NCBI GenBank assembly: GCA_014654165.1
Contig: JACWDK010000010.1
Span: 1-40,931, forward strand
Reading direction: 5' to 3'
Length of the DNA stretch: 40,931 bases
From: Pelagibacterales bacterium SAG-MED13
GTDB lineage: Bacteria; Pseudomonadota; Alphaproteobacteria; Pelagibacterales; Pelagibacteraceae
The position numbers were made by a program, and so were the translations under genes. Shown piece after piece: positions 9,005 to 18,213 of the stretch. Under the pieces are notes generated by a model. The model was not told the DNA's origin, searched no databases, and saw only the letters and a program-made list of their open reading frames with translations. Numbering within the stretch: position 1 is the stretch's first letter; each line of letters opens with the position of its first letter.

Positions 9005-10602
9005 TATATTTTTTTAATCTCCCATTTAATATTTTCAACTTGATTATTTGAAACGCCAGAAATAAAAATATTTTGATTTTCAGAATATAAATTTTTATTA
9101 CCGAAATACAAACCATTATCAATGTTTATATCATAATATTCACAAGTAAATTTCCATCCCTCATCATTTAACTCTATAAGAATTGTTTTATTATCTTGTG
9201 TTTTCATAAGTTTTACACTTGGTTCTAAATGAAATCTTATTTCAAATTTATAATTATGATTCATTTTCTTTTTAATTATTTTATCCATACCTATGAAGGT
9301 CATTTGTTCGGGGTAAAATTCAATTTCTCTTTCATGAATTGAATTATATTTTTTAAGGTATCCATCGTGCGAAGCGTTGATTTTCCAATAGTTTTTTTCC
9401 AGAATAAAATTTCTTTTAATTATTTTTAAACCTTTTTTTATGATCCATGATTTATTAATTTTTGAAAACGTACAAGAAGAACTATCATCTATAATTAATG
9501 TACTTTGTGCTGCAGTCGATTTAGATAATTGATTAAGTTTATTGTGATTTTTGTGATATCCACAATTACTTATTAACTTTTTCCCATTCGATATAATTTC
9601 AAAAGATAGTGCACCGGATTGATAATCTTTTGTATACTTAGTGTCAGGCGTAGATCCGGCGTCCATTATCAAACAAATCTTCTTATTTTTTAAGATTATG
9701 TATCCCCCAAAATCTTTATTTTCATTCTTAAACTTGTATCCTAATCTTTTTAAATAATTATCAAAATCGTAATTCCTTGATATATTATTTCCATTAAAAA
9801 GAAAATCGGACTCAGCATTTTGCCAAATGAAGGCATAGCCTTGACCCATGAGAAAAATAGTTTCTTCGATATGATCTGGAACATCATTTTGTGATTCTTT
9901 GAACCATTCTCTAATTAGAATAAAATATTTAAGATAAAAAATTAATTGTTTAATATTTCTAGACTTTGGAAAACCATTATTATTTAGGGTTAATTTAGTA
10001 ATTTGTTTTAGTAAATTAACTCCAAATGTTAAATAATTCTTTTCATTTTGATAACATAAACCAACTAATATAATTGATGCACATCCTATTAATTTATCAT
10101 CAATTATTTTTGATTTATTAATTTCATTTATTAAATGGTTAGTTTGTTTTTTTATATTTTTATTAAAATTATTTTTAAAAGATTGGTCACTTTGTTCATA
10201 AGTAAGAGGGTGGCAAGATAACCATGCTATAATTCTTTTTGCTGTTAAATTGAAATCCCAACTTTTTTTATTGTACTTTTCGTTATTACTTATCCAATTA
10301 GCAATTATTGATTGTATTGAATTTTTTGAAGACTTTAAATCTAAACTAAAAAACCAGTAAAAATTATTATAATTTTTTAATTCTTTTTCATTCAAATTTT
10401 GATAGTTCAGAACTTCTTCATCGTATTTACGTTTTATTTTGATTCTCCTATTTTTATATTTAATTAGCGATGAAAGTAAATGAGGACTTGGCTTATATAT
10501 TAAATCTTTAGTACCTATTCTAGATATTTTTTTATCATAAAAATTTGAATTAAGATAAAATCTTCTCAGGTGAGTTAGAATACCTAAAAAAAATTGATTC
10601 AT
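9004..10602 (-). CDS. Heparinase II/III-family protein
   Basis: A 532-residue protein with the two-part architecture of the family. The N-terminal ~300 residues are an alpha-helical toroid-like region, including SWDFNLTAKRIIAWLSCHPL. The beta-sandwich C-terminal part begins near LIMDAGSTPD and continues with SGALSFEIISNGKKLISNCGY. Characterised relatives are polysaccharide lyases, but this substrate is unknown. No signal peptide is obvious, so the location is uncertain. It lies between rpe and purH, an order I recall from other alphaproteobacteria, where a cell-envelope role has been suspected but not shown. Confidence 0.8.
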   Translation of the reverse strand: MNQFFLGILTHLRRFYLNSNFYDKKISRIGTKDLIYKPSPHLLSSLIKYKNRRIKIKRKYDEEVLNYQNLNEKELKNYNNFYWFFSLDLKSSKNSIQSIIANWISNNEKYNKKSWDFNLTAKRIIAWLSCHPLTYEQSDQSFKNNFNKNIKKQTNHLINEINKSKIIDDKLIGCASIILVGLCYQNEKNYLTFGVNLLKQITKLTLNNNGFPKSRNIKQLIFYLKYFILIREWFKESQNDVPDHIEETIFLMGQGYAFIWQNAESDFLFNGNNISRNYDFDNYLKRLGYKFKNENKDFGGYIILKNKKICLIMDAGSTPDTKYTKDYQSGALSFEIISNGKKLISNCGYHKNHNKLNQLSKSTAAQSTLIIDDSSSCTFSKINKSWIIKKGLKIIKRNFILEKNYWKINASHDGYLKKYNSIHEREIEFYPEQMTFIGMDKIIKKKMNHNYKFEIRFHLEPSVKLMKTQDNKTILIELNDEGWKFTCEYYDINIDNGLYFGNKNLYSENQNIFISGVSNNQVENIKWEIKKI

Positions 10603-10614
10603 GTAAATTATGAA

Positions 10615-11274
10615 TTATTTAAGTTTTAATAATTCAATATTCTTTTTTATATCTCCATCATTACTTTTAAATATAGTTGTTCCTGAAACAAGTATATTTG
10701 CACCCGCTTCTATTGCTAGTTTTGAATTTTCAAAATTTATACCACCATCAATTTCTATGTCGAAATTTATATTTTTTTCTTTCTGAATTTTTTTTAATTC
10801 TTTTATTTTTTCTAATACTTCTGGCATAAATTTTTGTCCACCAAAACCCGGATTTACACTCATTATGAGAACCAAATCAATTTGATGAAGAAATTCTTTA
10901 ATAATATTTACTCCTGTTTCCGGGTTTAATGAAATTCCTACCTTTTTCTTCAAATCTTTAATTTTAAGAATAGATAATTTTAAATCATTAGTTGCTTCCG
11001 GATGAATGGTGATTATATCTGCTCCAGCTTCAGAATATGCCTGAATATATTTATGTACTGGTGATATCATCAAGTGAACGTCAAAGAGCAATGATGAGTT
11101 TTTCTTTAAAGCTTTAATAACTGGAGGTCCGATTGTCAAATTAGGAACAAAGTGACCATCCATAACATCTACATGTATCATATCAGCACCTCCTTCTTCT
11201 AATCTTTTTATTTCATTTCCTAGCTGGCTAAAGTCAGCAGATAAAATTGATGGTGAAATTTGTATTTTTTTCAT
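10615..11274 (-). CDS. rpe: Ribulose-phosphate 3-epimerase
   Basis: Interconverts ribulose-5-phosphate and xylulose-5-phosphate in the pentose phosphate pathway; a cytosolic TIM barrel. Signatures are ISPSILSADFSQLG, the metal and catalytic site DVMDGHFVPNLTIGP, VLIMSVNPGFGGQKF, and the second catalytic Asp in DIEIDGGIN. The 219-residue length is standard. It lies 12 nt upstream of the heparinase-family gene in the same direction, so one transcript rpe-heparinase-purH is likely. Confidence 0.97.
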   Translation of the reverse strand: MKKIQISPSILSADFSQLGNEIKRLEEGGADMIHVDVMDGHFVPNLTIGPPVIKALKKNSSLLFDVHLMISPVHKYIQAYSEAGADIITIHPEATNDLKLSILKIKDLKKKVGISLNPETGVNIIKEFLHQIDLVLIMSVNPGFGGQKFMPEVLEKIKELKKIQKEKNINFDIEIDGGINFENSKLAIEAGANILVSGTTIFKSNDGDIKKNIELLKLK

Positions 11275-11302
11275 TGATAACTAGATTTACTAGTATCAAT
11301 TT

Positions 11303-11659
11303 TTAAAATTTAATTGAATTAAAAAATTGGTAAATTTGTCTCGAAATTTCGCTTTCCAGAGGAAAAGATAGCATGCCCATTACAGAATAACCCAAAACCC
11401 ATGGCATTAAGTAAAATCTGATCATAAAAAAAAACCATGCTACATATAATGGAACTAGAGGCTGAATTATAAATGAAGGGGTTAAAGGTTTAAAAATTTT
11501 AAGTAAAGGATTAGTAAACTTTACAAAAACTCTCATAAAAAAGAATTGAGAATCCTCTTTTTGAAAGAAATTCATTGCCACTCTCCCGATTAATGTCCAC
11601 ATAATTACCCCAAGGATATAATCAATTATGTAAACTAAGGGGTGAAAGTTAGCAGACAT
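11303..11659 (-). CDS. YggT-like integral membrane protein
   Basis: A 118-residue protein with two to three hydrophobic segments (about residues 8-28, 65-85 and 85-100). The central motif FVKFTNPLLKIFKPLTP resembles the hallmark of YggT proteins, where a membrane segment is followed by an amphipathic TNPLL/DPIL stretch. It is distinct from the second, canonical YggT protein at 20916-21206. The function is unknown; YggT homologues have been linked to cell shape or osmotic stress in some bacteria. It is followed by rpe after 28 nt and preceded by the symporter's terminator. Confidence 0.55.
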   Translation of the reverse strand: MSANFHPLVYIIDYILGVIMWTLIGRVAMNFFQKEDSQFFFMRVFVKFTNPLLKIFKPLTPSFIIQPLVPLYVAWFFFMIRFYLMPWVLGYSVMGMLSFPLESEISRQIYQFFNSIKF

Positions 11660-11680
11660 TTAGAATTTATATTGGAGATT

Positions 11681-11716
11681 ATAAAAAATTAAAAGGGGCG
11701 AAATTAATCGCCCCTT
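11681..11716 (-). terminator. Rho-independent terminator of the symporter operon
   Basis: An 8-bp perfect stem (AAGGGGCG at 11693-11700, CGCCCCTT at 11709-11716) with an 8-nt loop. Read on the minus strand it is followed by a T-rich tract (11681-11692). It begins 11 nt after the symporter stop, so it terminates the DUF4212-symporter transcript. It is the only convincing intrinsic terminator I find in the window. Confidence 0.88.
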
Positions 11717-11727
11717 AAAAAGATTAT

Positions 11728-13542
11728 TTAGTGTTGTCTGCCAAGGATCGATTTACCTGATGGTACTCGAACCTCATCAACCATTTTTTGCGTAGCAGCA
11801 CTTGGCTCAGAAGTCATTAAACTGACCACTACCATAGCTACTAAGCTGACAGCTGAACCGAAGATACCAAACGTTAACTGCGTGATACCTAAGAAACCAC
11901 TTCCACCATTACGTACCCAAATTAGGTAACCTAATCCTGAAAGTAGACCTAAGCTCATACCAGCTATAGCACCTTCTTTATTAGCTCTCTTCCACCATAC
12001 ACCTAGTACAAGTGGGAAGAACAATCCTGACATCGCAAAGTCAAAAGCCCAGATTACTGAACCTAAGATACCTTGGATCTCCATTGCCGCAATAGTTGCT
12101 CCAGCAAAACCAATTACTACAAGTAATACCCTTGCAACAACTAGTCGTTTTGCAGTTTCTGCTTTTGGATCAATGATCTTATAATAAACATCATGTGAGA
12201 TCGCATTAGCAATTGCTAGAATCAAACCATCAGCTGTTGACATGGCAGCAGCCATACCTCCAGCAGCAACTAGACCTGAGATTACATAAGGTAATCCAGC
12301 TATTTCTGGAGTTGCTAACACAACGGCTTTACCACCCATGAAAAACTCGTTTAACTCTAGAGTTCCATTTCCGTTAAAGTCGCTTACAAACATCAAGTTT
12401 GCTGAGTTCCAGTTTTGATACCAATCTATCGCTTGAACTTCTGCAATTGATTTACCGATAATACCTGTTGGTAATGACGGATCAATCAATGACAATTTAG
12501 ATAGTGTCGCTAACATTGGAGCAGAAGAGTAAAGTAGGAAGATAAAGAATAATGACCAACCTACTGATTTTCTAGCTGCTTTTACACTTGGAGTAGTGAA
12601 ATATCTCATCATTACGTGAGGCAATGAAGCTGTTCCCATCATCATCGCTAGTGCTAATGAAATAAATGCCCAAGGTGTAGCGTTTACTGCAGAGTGAGCC
12701 TTAGTTATTCCAGCCAACCCTTTAGGTACATTTGCAAGATCAGCAGCAGAGTTTTTAACAAACCCAAACTGTTGCTCCAGCTCACCAATTCTAGCTACTT
12801 CATCAGCTAACATAAAGTGTGGGAAGAAACCCGCACCCATTTTGTTACTGATCCAGAATACTGGAAGCAAGTAAGCTACAATTAATACTATGTATTGTGC
12901 AACCTGAGTCCAAGTTACTCCTCTCATACCACCTAACATTGAACATAATAAGATACTTACTAATCCAACATAAACAGCGTATTGAAATGGAATATCAAGA
13001 GCAACAGATGCAATAGTACCTGTGGCGTTGATTTGTGCAGTCACATAGGTAAATGAAGCAACAGTTAAAACTACTACCGCAAGAAACCTTGTTAAATTAC
13101 CACCGTATCTTGTACCAATAAAATCTGGAACTGTGTAACAGCCAAATTTTCTTAAGTATGGTGCTAATAAAGATGCAACTAATACATATCCACCAGTCCA
13201 ACCTACAAGTAGTGCCATATAACCATAGCCTTTAAAGTAAATACCACCAGCCATCGCAACGAACGAAGCACCAGACATCCAGTCTGCTGCAGTCGCCATC
13301 CCGTTGAATACGGTAGGTACTTGTCTTCCTGCTACGTAATATGCATCAGCTTGTGCTGTACGTGATAGATAACCAATTATTGCGTAGATGGCTACTGTAA
13401 AGGCAACAAAAGCAATACCTATTGCTTTTGCACTCATACCCATCTGCTCACCAATTGCCATAATGATTATGAAACCTAAAAATCCACCCGTGTAGATTCC
13501 ATAAACTTTTGGCAAGTTATCTATAAAATTACCTTTAATCAT
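11728..13542 (-). CDS. Sodium:solute symporter, large subunit (ActP-like, DUF4212-associated)
   Basis: Inner-membrane sodium-coupled transporter of the SSS family, 604 residues with about 13 hydrophobic segments. Recognisable are AYYVAGRQVPTVFNGMATAADWMSGASF, LLGGMRGVTWTQ-like SMLGGMRGVTWTQVAQYI, and MAAAMSTADGLILAIANAISHD. Relatives include acetate permease ActP. Pairing with a DUF4212 subunit and acs nearby suggest acetate or a related short carboxylate, which is an inference. Residues 388-399 (DFNGNGTLELNE) form an EF-hand-like loop. Sampled lines are 37-43% GC, against about 17% in a sampled line of the neighbouring ubiH-type gene. This suggests a high-expression codon bias or a different origin. 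Confidence 0.93.
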   Translation of the reverse strand: MIKGNFIDNLPKVYGIYTGGFLGFIIIMAIGEQMGMSAKAIGIAFVAFTVAIYAIIGYLSRTAQADAYYVAGRQVPTVFNGMATAADWMSGASFVAMAGGIYFKGYGYMALLVGWTGGYVLVASLLAPYLRKFGCYTVPDFIGTRYGGNLTRFLAVVVLTVASFTYVTAQINATGTIASVALDIPFQYAVYVGLVSILLCSMLGGMRGVTWTQVAQYIVLIVAYLLPVFWISNKMGAGFFPHFMLADEVARIGELEQQFGFVKNSAADLANVPKGLAGITKAHSAVNATPWAFISLALAMMMGTASLPHVMMRYFTTPSVKAARKSVGWSLFFIFLLYSSAPMLATLSKLSLIDPSLPTGIIGKSIAEVQAIDWYQNWNSANLMFVSDFNGNGTLELNEFFMGGKAVVLATPEIAGLPYVISGLVAAGGMAAAMSTADGLILAIANAISHDVYYKIIDPKAETAKRLVVARVLLVVIGFAGATIAAMEIQGILGSVIWAFDFAMSGLFFPLVLGVWWKRANKEGAIAGMSLGLLSGLGYLIWVRNGGSGFLGITQLTFGIFGSAVSLVAMVVVSLMTSEPSAATQKMVDEVRVPSGKSILGRQH

Positions 13543-13802
13543 TAGTCGTCCTCTCTTTCTGAAAAGCCGAATTCTTCGTCGATTTTTTCTTGTCTATTCG
13601 CAAACCAGAAAATCAGGATTACGAAGATTCCAAGAGATCCTTGACATGTAAACCAATATGTCCATGGATAACCGAAAGGTCCAGTGACCTCATTCATTTC
13701 AGCTCCGAATAAGAAGATGCCAATTGAGAAAATAAACCAAATTGCTAAAGTCATAATTAGCAAACCTCTGGTTTTTTCCCAGTGTTGTTGTTGTTTTGAC
13801 AT
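13542..13802 (-). CDS. DUF4212 small subunit of sodium/solute symporter
   Basis: An 86-residue membrane protein with two transmembrane segments (about 15-33 and 50-68). The charged C-terminus ends in EKIDEEFGFSEREDD. The pattern, W-rich around GPFGYPWTYWFTCQGSL, is that of DUF4212, found as the partner of ActP-like symporters. Its stop shares one base with the symporter ATG (TAATG), so the two are translationally coupled. A strong Shine-Dalgarno-like AGAGAGG precedes its ATG by 7 nt, unlike most genes here, consistent with high expression. Confidence 0.88.
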   Translation of the reverse strand: MSKQQQHWEKTRGLLIMTLAIWFIFSIGIFLFGAEMNEVTGPFGYPWTYWFTCQGSLGIFVILIFWFANRQEKIDEEFGFSEREDD

Positions 13803-13928
13803 TTATACCTCTCTCTATTTTAGTTATAACTGGCCAAAACCATAACCATTATGAAAGAGATTTAAAGTGTTAAAATTGTTCATATTAGGTGCATTTTTGA
13901 GGTATAAGTTAAGAAAATACTGATTTTT

Positions 13929-14552
13929 ATGGCAAAATACAAATTAACTTGGAAAGACCTTACTTTGGATGATTTTAGAACTTACCTTTTCGCTCTTTTT
14001 AAGGCTTTTATTCCCAAAAAAAAAATAAGTAACCTAGATCAGCTAGAAGAATTTATACAATCAAAAGCAGCATGGGTTTCTCAAGTAACTCTTTATAGTT
14101 ACTTAAAGACAAGGATGGGAACCAGATATGTACTCCATTTCGAAAACGATAAATTTATGGACTCTGTAAACTTAGCTAAGTGGAATATTTACTCTACTTC
14201 TTTGCAAGACCTAACATTTTTTATATTTTCATATTTAAGAGATAATTTGAATTATCAAGATACAGATAAAGCAAAAGAATTGTTTCTAAAGATCTTAGAT
14301 GACGAGATTTCAAATAAAATGCCACTAGACATTATTCAAGAAGCTAAAAAAAATTTTGAAGAAAGATTAGGAAATATTAATTGGGACAACTACTATTTAG
14401 ATCGCCCATTTAATCCAAGTGCTTTATCATTATTTAAGTGGGCACCGATTTCAGATGAATTAAAAGCTTTAGATAGATCAATTGTATTGAATTCAGTTAT
14501 TCTAAAATGGGATACAGTTAAAAAAGAATTTAAAGAGAGAATAAAGTTTTAA
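13929..14552 (+). CDS. Conserved protein of unknown function, next to acetate genes
   Basis: A 207-residue soluble-looking protein without signal peptide or clear membrane segments. I cannot name its function. A distinctive central stretch is [20 protein letters not shown], followed by [21 protein letters not shown] recall similar KTRMGTRY proteins in other alphaproteobacteria, annotated as hypothetical. It is transcribed away from the symporter operon across a 126-nt gap and converges on acs, with interlocking stop codons. The position suggests a link to carboxylate metabolism but proves nothing. Confidence 0.8.
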   Translation: MAKYKLTWKDLTLDDFRTYLFALFKAFIPKKKISNLDQLEEFIQSKAAWVSQVTLYSYLKTRMGTRYVLHFENDKFMDSVNLAKWNIYSTSLQDLTFFIFSYLRDNLNYQDTDKAKELFLKILDDEISNKMPLDIIQEAKKNFEERLGNINWDNYYLDRPFNPSALSLFKWAPISDELKALDRSIVLNSVILKWDTVKKEFKERIKF

Positions 14553-16654
14553 ATATTTTTTCTATTTTCCACAAGACTATCGACTACGCCTGGATCAGCA
14601 AGAGTAGTTGTATCTCCTAATTGACCATGTTCATTTGCAGCTATTTTTCTCAAAATTCTTCTCATAATTTTTCCAGATCTTGTTTTTGGGAGACCAGAGG
14701 TAAAATGAATTAAGTCAGGAGTAGCTAACGGTCCAATCTGCTTTCTTACCCAAAGTTTTAATTCTCTTTCAAGATCTCCAGTTTCTGTTTCTCCTGCATT
14801 TAAAGTTACATAACAATAAAGTCCATTCCCTTTTATATCGTGAGGATAACCTACAACTGCCGCTTCAGCTACTTTAGGATGCGCAACAAAAGCACTTTCA
14901 ATCTCAGCTGTTCCTAAATTATGTCCTGAAACAATAATTACATCATCTACTCTACCTGTAATCCAATAATAACCATCTTTGTCTCTTCTACAGCCATCCC
15001 CAGTAAAATATTTTCCATCAAACTGCGAAAAATAAGTTTCAATAAACCTTTTGTGATCTCCATATACAGTTCTCATTTGGCCAGGCCAAGATTGGGCAAT
15101 ACACAGTCTTCCTTCACCTGGTCCCTTAATTTCTTTACCATCTTTATTAACGATTACAGGTTTAATTCCATAAAAAGGTTTTGTAGCTGATCCAGGTTTT
15201 AGAGGGATTGCACCTGTCTGAGGAGATATAAGTATCCCACCAGTTTCTGTTTGCCACCAAGTGTCAACAATAGGACATTTTGAGTTTCCTACTGTTTTAA
15301 AATACCACATCCACGCCTCTGGATTTATTGGTTCTCCTACAGTTCCTAACAATTTCAGAGATTTTCTAGAAGTTTTATTTACTGGATCTTCTCCTTCTCT
15401 CATCAAAGCTCTAATTGCAGTAGGAGCAGTATAAAAGGTATTTACTTTAAATTTATCAATAATTTGCCACCATCTAGAACTATCAGGATAGTTAGGTACT
15501 CCTTCGAACATTATAGTTGTGGCTCCATTAGCTAATGGTCCATAAATTATATAACTATGACCAGTTACCCACCCGATATCTGCCGTACACCAGTATATAT
15601 CTTTAGGTTTATAGTTAAAAATATATTGATGAGTCATAGAGGCATAAACCATATAACCACCAGTGGTATGAAGAACTCCTTTAGGTTTTCCAGTTGAACC
15701 TGAAGTATAAAGAATAAATAATGGATCTTCAGCACCCATTTCCTCCGGTTCGCAATGATTAGGTACATCTTTGATTAAATCATGATACCAGACATCTCTA
15801 TCGTTATTCCAAAATACGTAGTTGCCAGTTCTCTTTACAACAATACATTTTTTAACGTTTGGACAATTTGTAAGTGCTTCATCGGTTGTTGCTTTTAAAG
15901 GTATTGTTTTTCCTCCTCTTACCCCCTCATCAGCAGTAATTATATATTCTGACTCGCAATCGTTTACCCTTCCAGATATTGAATCTGCAGAGAAACCCCC
16001 AAAAATTATTGAGTGAACAGCTCCTATTCTGGCACAAGCTAACATAAGAACAGCTAGTTCCGGTATCATTGTTAGGTATATCGTTACTCGGTCACCTTTT
16101 TGGATTCCTATTTTTTTTAATCCGTTTGCTGCTTTTGAAACTTTTTGATGTAGCTGCTTATAGGATATTTTTTGTGTATCCTTCGGGTCATCCCCAACCC
16201 AAATTATTGCTATTTTATCTTTTTTATCTTTGAGATGTCTATCTATACAGTTTGCAGATGCATTAAGTGTTCCATCTTCAAACCATTTAATCTTTACATC
16301 ATCTTTACTATATTTTACTTCTTTAATTTTTTTATAGGGCTTGATCCAAGAAATTCTTTTACCTTCTTTTTTCCAAAACGCATTATTATTTTTAATAGAT
16401 TCTTTGTATTTATTTTGGTATTGAGATTTATTTGCTAAACTACTTTTTACCCACTCGGGTTTAGTTTTTATTATAATTTCAGGCGAAGTTTCTTCTATAA
16501 TTTTATTTTTTTTTCTTTTTTTTGTATTTACTTTTCTAATAGTTTTTCTTTTTTTATATGATTTTTTTTTATTTGTAGTTTTTCTTTTTTTTGATTTTTT
16601 TAATTTTTTTGATTTTTTTAATTTTTTTGATTTTTTTGATTTTTTTTTAGGCAT
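14549..16654 (-). CDS. acsA: Acetyl-CoA synthetase with a lysine-rich N-terminal tail
   Basis: Activates acetate to acetyl-CoA via acetyl-AMP in the cytosol. The ANL-superfamily core is complete: [12 protein letters not shown] (ATP-binding), [19 protein letters not shown], and near the C-terminus [14 protein letters not shown], whose lysine is the usual acetylation-controlled catalytic residue. The 701-residue length exceeds the usual ~650 because of a tail: residues 1-51 contain about 28 Lys and 4 Arg, with [12 protein letters not shown] repeats. No other Met or GTG/TTG start lies before the conserved domain, so the tail appears genuine. It follows the EVE-domain gene after 16 nt. Confidence 0.95.
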   Translation of the reverse strand: MPKKKSKKSKKLKKSKKLKKSKKRKTTNKKKSYKKRKTIRKVNTKKRKKNKIIEETSPEIIIKTKPEWVKSSLANKSQYQNKYKESIKNNNAFWKKEGKRISWIKPYKKIKEVKYSKDDVKIKWFEDGTLNASANCIDRHLKDKKDKIAIIWVGDDPKDTQKISYKQLHQKVSKAANGLKKIGIQKGDRVTIYLTMIPELAVLMLACARIGAVHSIIFGGFSADSISGRVNDCESEYIITADEGVRGGKTIPLKATTDEALTNCPNVKKCIVVKRTGNYVFWNNDRDVWYHDLIKDVPNHCEPEEMGAEDPLFILYTSGSTGKPKGVLHTTGGYMVYASMTHQYIFNYKPKDIYWCTADIGWVTGHSYIIYGPLANGATTIMFEGVPNYPDSSRWWQIIDKFKVNTFYTAPTAIRALMREGEDPVNKTSRKSLKLLGTVGEPINPEAWMWYFKTVGNSKCPIVDTWWQTETGGILISPQTGAIPLKPGSATKPFYGIKPVIVNKDGKEIKGPGEGRLCIAQSWPGQMRTVYGDHKRFIETYFSQFDGKYFTGDGCRRDKDGYYWITGRVDDVIIVSGHNLGTAEIESAFVAHPKVAEAAVVGYPHDIKGNGLYCYVTLNAGETETGDLERELKLWVRKQIGPLATPDLIHFTSGLPKTRSGKIMRRILRKIAANEHGQLGDTTTLADPGVVDSLVENRKNI

Positions 16655-16670
16655 TTAATTTTATTTTTTT

Positions 16671-17084
16671 TTAAAGTTTACTCATCTTATTCAAAATTTT
16701 CCAGCTTTTAGAGTCTATTGGCATTACAGACAATCGACTTTGTTTTATTAGAGATAAATGGCTTAATTGCTTGTTTTTTTTAATTTCTTCTAATGTAATA
16801 GGTCTGTCTAGTTCCCTTAAAAATTTTACGGTAACAGCTACAAATCGATTCGATCTGTCGGTTTTATCTAAATAATGTTCTTTTATTACCTCAACTATTC
16901 CTACAATTTCTTTTCCAATATTTGAATGATAAAAAAAACATTGGTCACCCTTTTTCATTTCTTTTAAATTTTTTGCAGCCTGGTAGTTTCTAACACCATC
17001 CCAAGGAGCACCTTTATGACCTAAACTTTTTTGTTGATCAAATGACCACACATCTGGTTCCGATTTCATTAACCAGTATTTCAT
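16671..17084 (-). CDS. EVE-domain protein (ThyN1/YtfG-like)
   Basis: A 137-residue PUA-like EVE domain. EVE proteins bind modified bases in nucleic acids, and bacterial members are linked to tRNA or rRNA modification. The family signature is clear: MKYWLMKSEPDVWSFD at the N-terminus, then WDGVRNYQAAKNLKEMKKGDQCFFYHSN, then SRLSVMPIDSKSWKIL. The ATG overlaps the tsaD stop by 4 nt (ATGA), so the two are co-transcribed. The tRNA-modification partner fits a translation-related role, which is an inference. Confidence 0.9.
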   Translation of the reverse strand: MKYWLMKSEPDVWSFDQQKSLGHKGAPWDGVRNYQAAKNLKEMKKGDQCFFYHSNIGKEIVGIVEVIKEHYLDKTDRSNRFVAVTVKFLRELDRPITLEEIKKNKQLSHLSLIKQSRLSVMPIDSKSWKILNKMSKL

Positions 17085-18157
17085 TTTAATTTAACTCCAG
17101 AGCCTTTAAGAAAAGCAGCAGCTTCATCTAATGGCCATCTTGGTATTGCAGGATGGTTTAAATTATTAAATTTTTTTAATTTATATCTCTCTAAACCAAC
17201 CATTGCAATCATTGCCGCATTATCTCCACAAAATTCTAATGGTGGAAAAATACTTTGATAATTTTTTTCTTTACATAGATTGATTAATACTGATCTTATT
17301 TTATTGTTTGCTGCTACTCCACCTGCCACTACAAATTTTTTCTCTTTCAGATTATTATGTTTTTCAAATTCACTAAAAGCAATTTTTGTTTTTTTATATA
17401 ATATTTCTTCAATTGTTCTTTGAAAGGACGCCGCAAGGTCAAATTTTTCTTGTTCTGATTTTATACTCTTAGCTATCTTTAAAATTGCCGTTTTAAGACC
17501 AGCAAAAGATAAGTTACAACCTCCTTTGTTAAAAATAGGTTTTGGTAAGTTATATCTGTGTGGATTTCCTTTTTGAGCAAGAACTTCAATTTGTGGACCA
17601 CCAGGAAACTCAATTCCCAAAAGCTTTGCAGTTTTATCAAACGCTTCACCTAAAGCGTCGTCAATGGTTGTTCCTAATCTTTTATACTTTCCCATACCCT
17701 GAACATTTAAAAATTGAGAATGTCCACCAGAAATTAACAAAAGAAGGTACGGGTAATCTAAATCAAAACTTAGTTTTGGACTTAATGCGTGACCCTCTAA
17801 ATGATTAACTGCAATAAAAGGTTTATTTATTGAAGTTGAAAAAGCCTTACCAAAACTTAAACCTACTGATAAGCACACTATTAAACCTGGTCCAGCAGTT
17901 GATGCTACAGCATCGATCTCATTTATTTTTTTTCCACTCTTATTGATTGCCTTTTCCACTATCAAATCTATATTTTCCATGTGTGATCTAGCTGCTAACT
18001 CAGGGACTACCCCACCAAATTCTTTATGAACGTCTATTTGGCTCAAAACAATGTTAGATAAAACTATAGGTTTTCCTTGGTTGTTTTCAGTAATTATTGA
18101 GGCTGCAGTCTCATCACAGCTTGTTTCTATTCCAAGAATTAAGGGTTTTTTAGTCAT
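17081..18157 (-). CDS. tsaD: TsaD, tRNA N6-threonylcarbamoyladenosine transferase
   Basis: Catalytic subunit for t6A37 formation in ANN-decoding tRNAs, acting with TsaB, TsaE and TsaC, which are not in the window. The 358-residue ASKHA-fold protein shows LGIETSCDETAASI at the N-terminus, the metal-binding HLEGH motif (VNHLEGHALSP), LLISGGHSQF, and the nucleotide site VVAGGVAANNKIR. The length is normal. It is divergent from hemC across 56 nt and leads the tsaD-EVE-acs series. Confidence 0.97.
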   Translation of the reverse strand: MTKKPLILGIETSCDETAASIITENNQGKPIVLSNIVLSQIDVHKEFGGVVPELAARSHMENIDLIVEKAINKSGKKINEIDAVASTAGPGLIVCLSVGLSFGKAFSTSINKPFIAVNHLEGHALSPKLSFDLDYPYLLLLISGGHSQFLNVQGMGKYKRLGTTIDDALGEAFDKTAKLLGIEFPGGPQIEVLAQKGNPHRYNLPKPIFNKGGCNLSFAGLKTAILKIAKSIKSEQEKFDLAASFQRTIEEILYKKTKIAFSEFEKHNNLKEKKFVVAGGVAANNKIRSVLINLCKEKNYQSIFPPLEFCGDNAAMIAMVGLERYKLKKFNNLNHPAIPRWPLDEAAAFLKGSGVKLK

Positions 18158-18213
18158 TCAAATAGTTTTTATTAATTGTACAATCTCAATACAAGTAAGA
18201 AATAAATTTATTT

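Noticed and set aside
16172..16438. Plus-strand open frame opposite the N-terminal part of acs
   Set aside because: It is a shadow of the acs frame, rich in Phe/Ile because of the AT-rich antisense strand.
16500..16654. Lysine-rich Acs tail as a frameshift or wrong start artefact
   Set aside because: The frame is continuous into the conserved domain and no later ATG/GTG/TTG could start a full Acs; only proteomics could overturn this.
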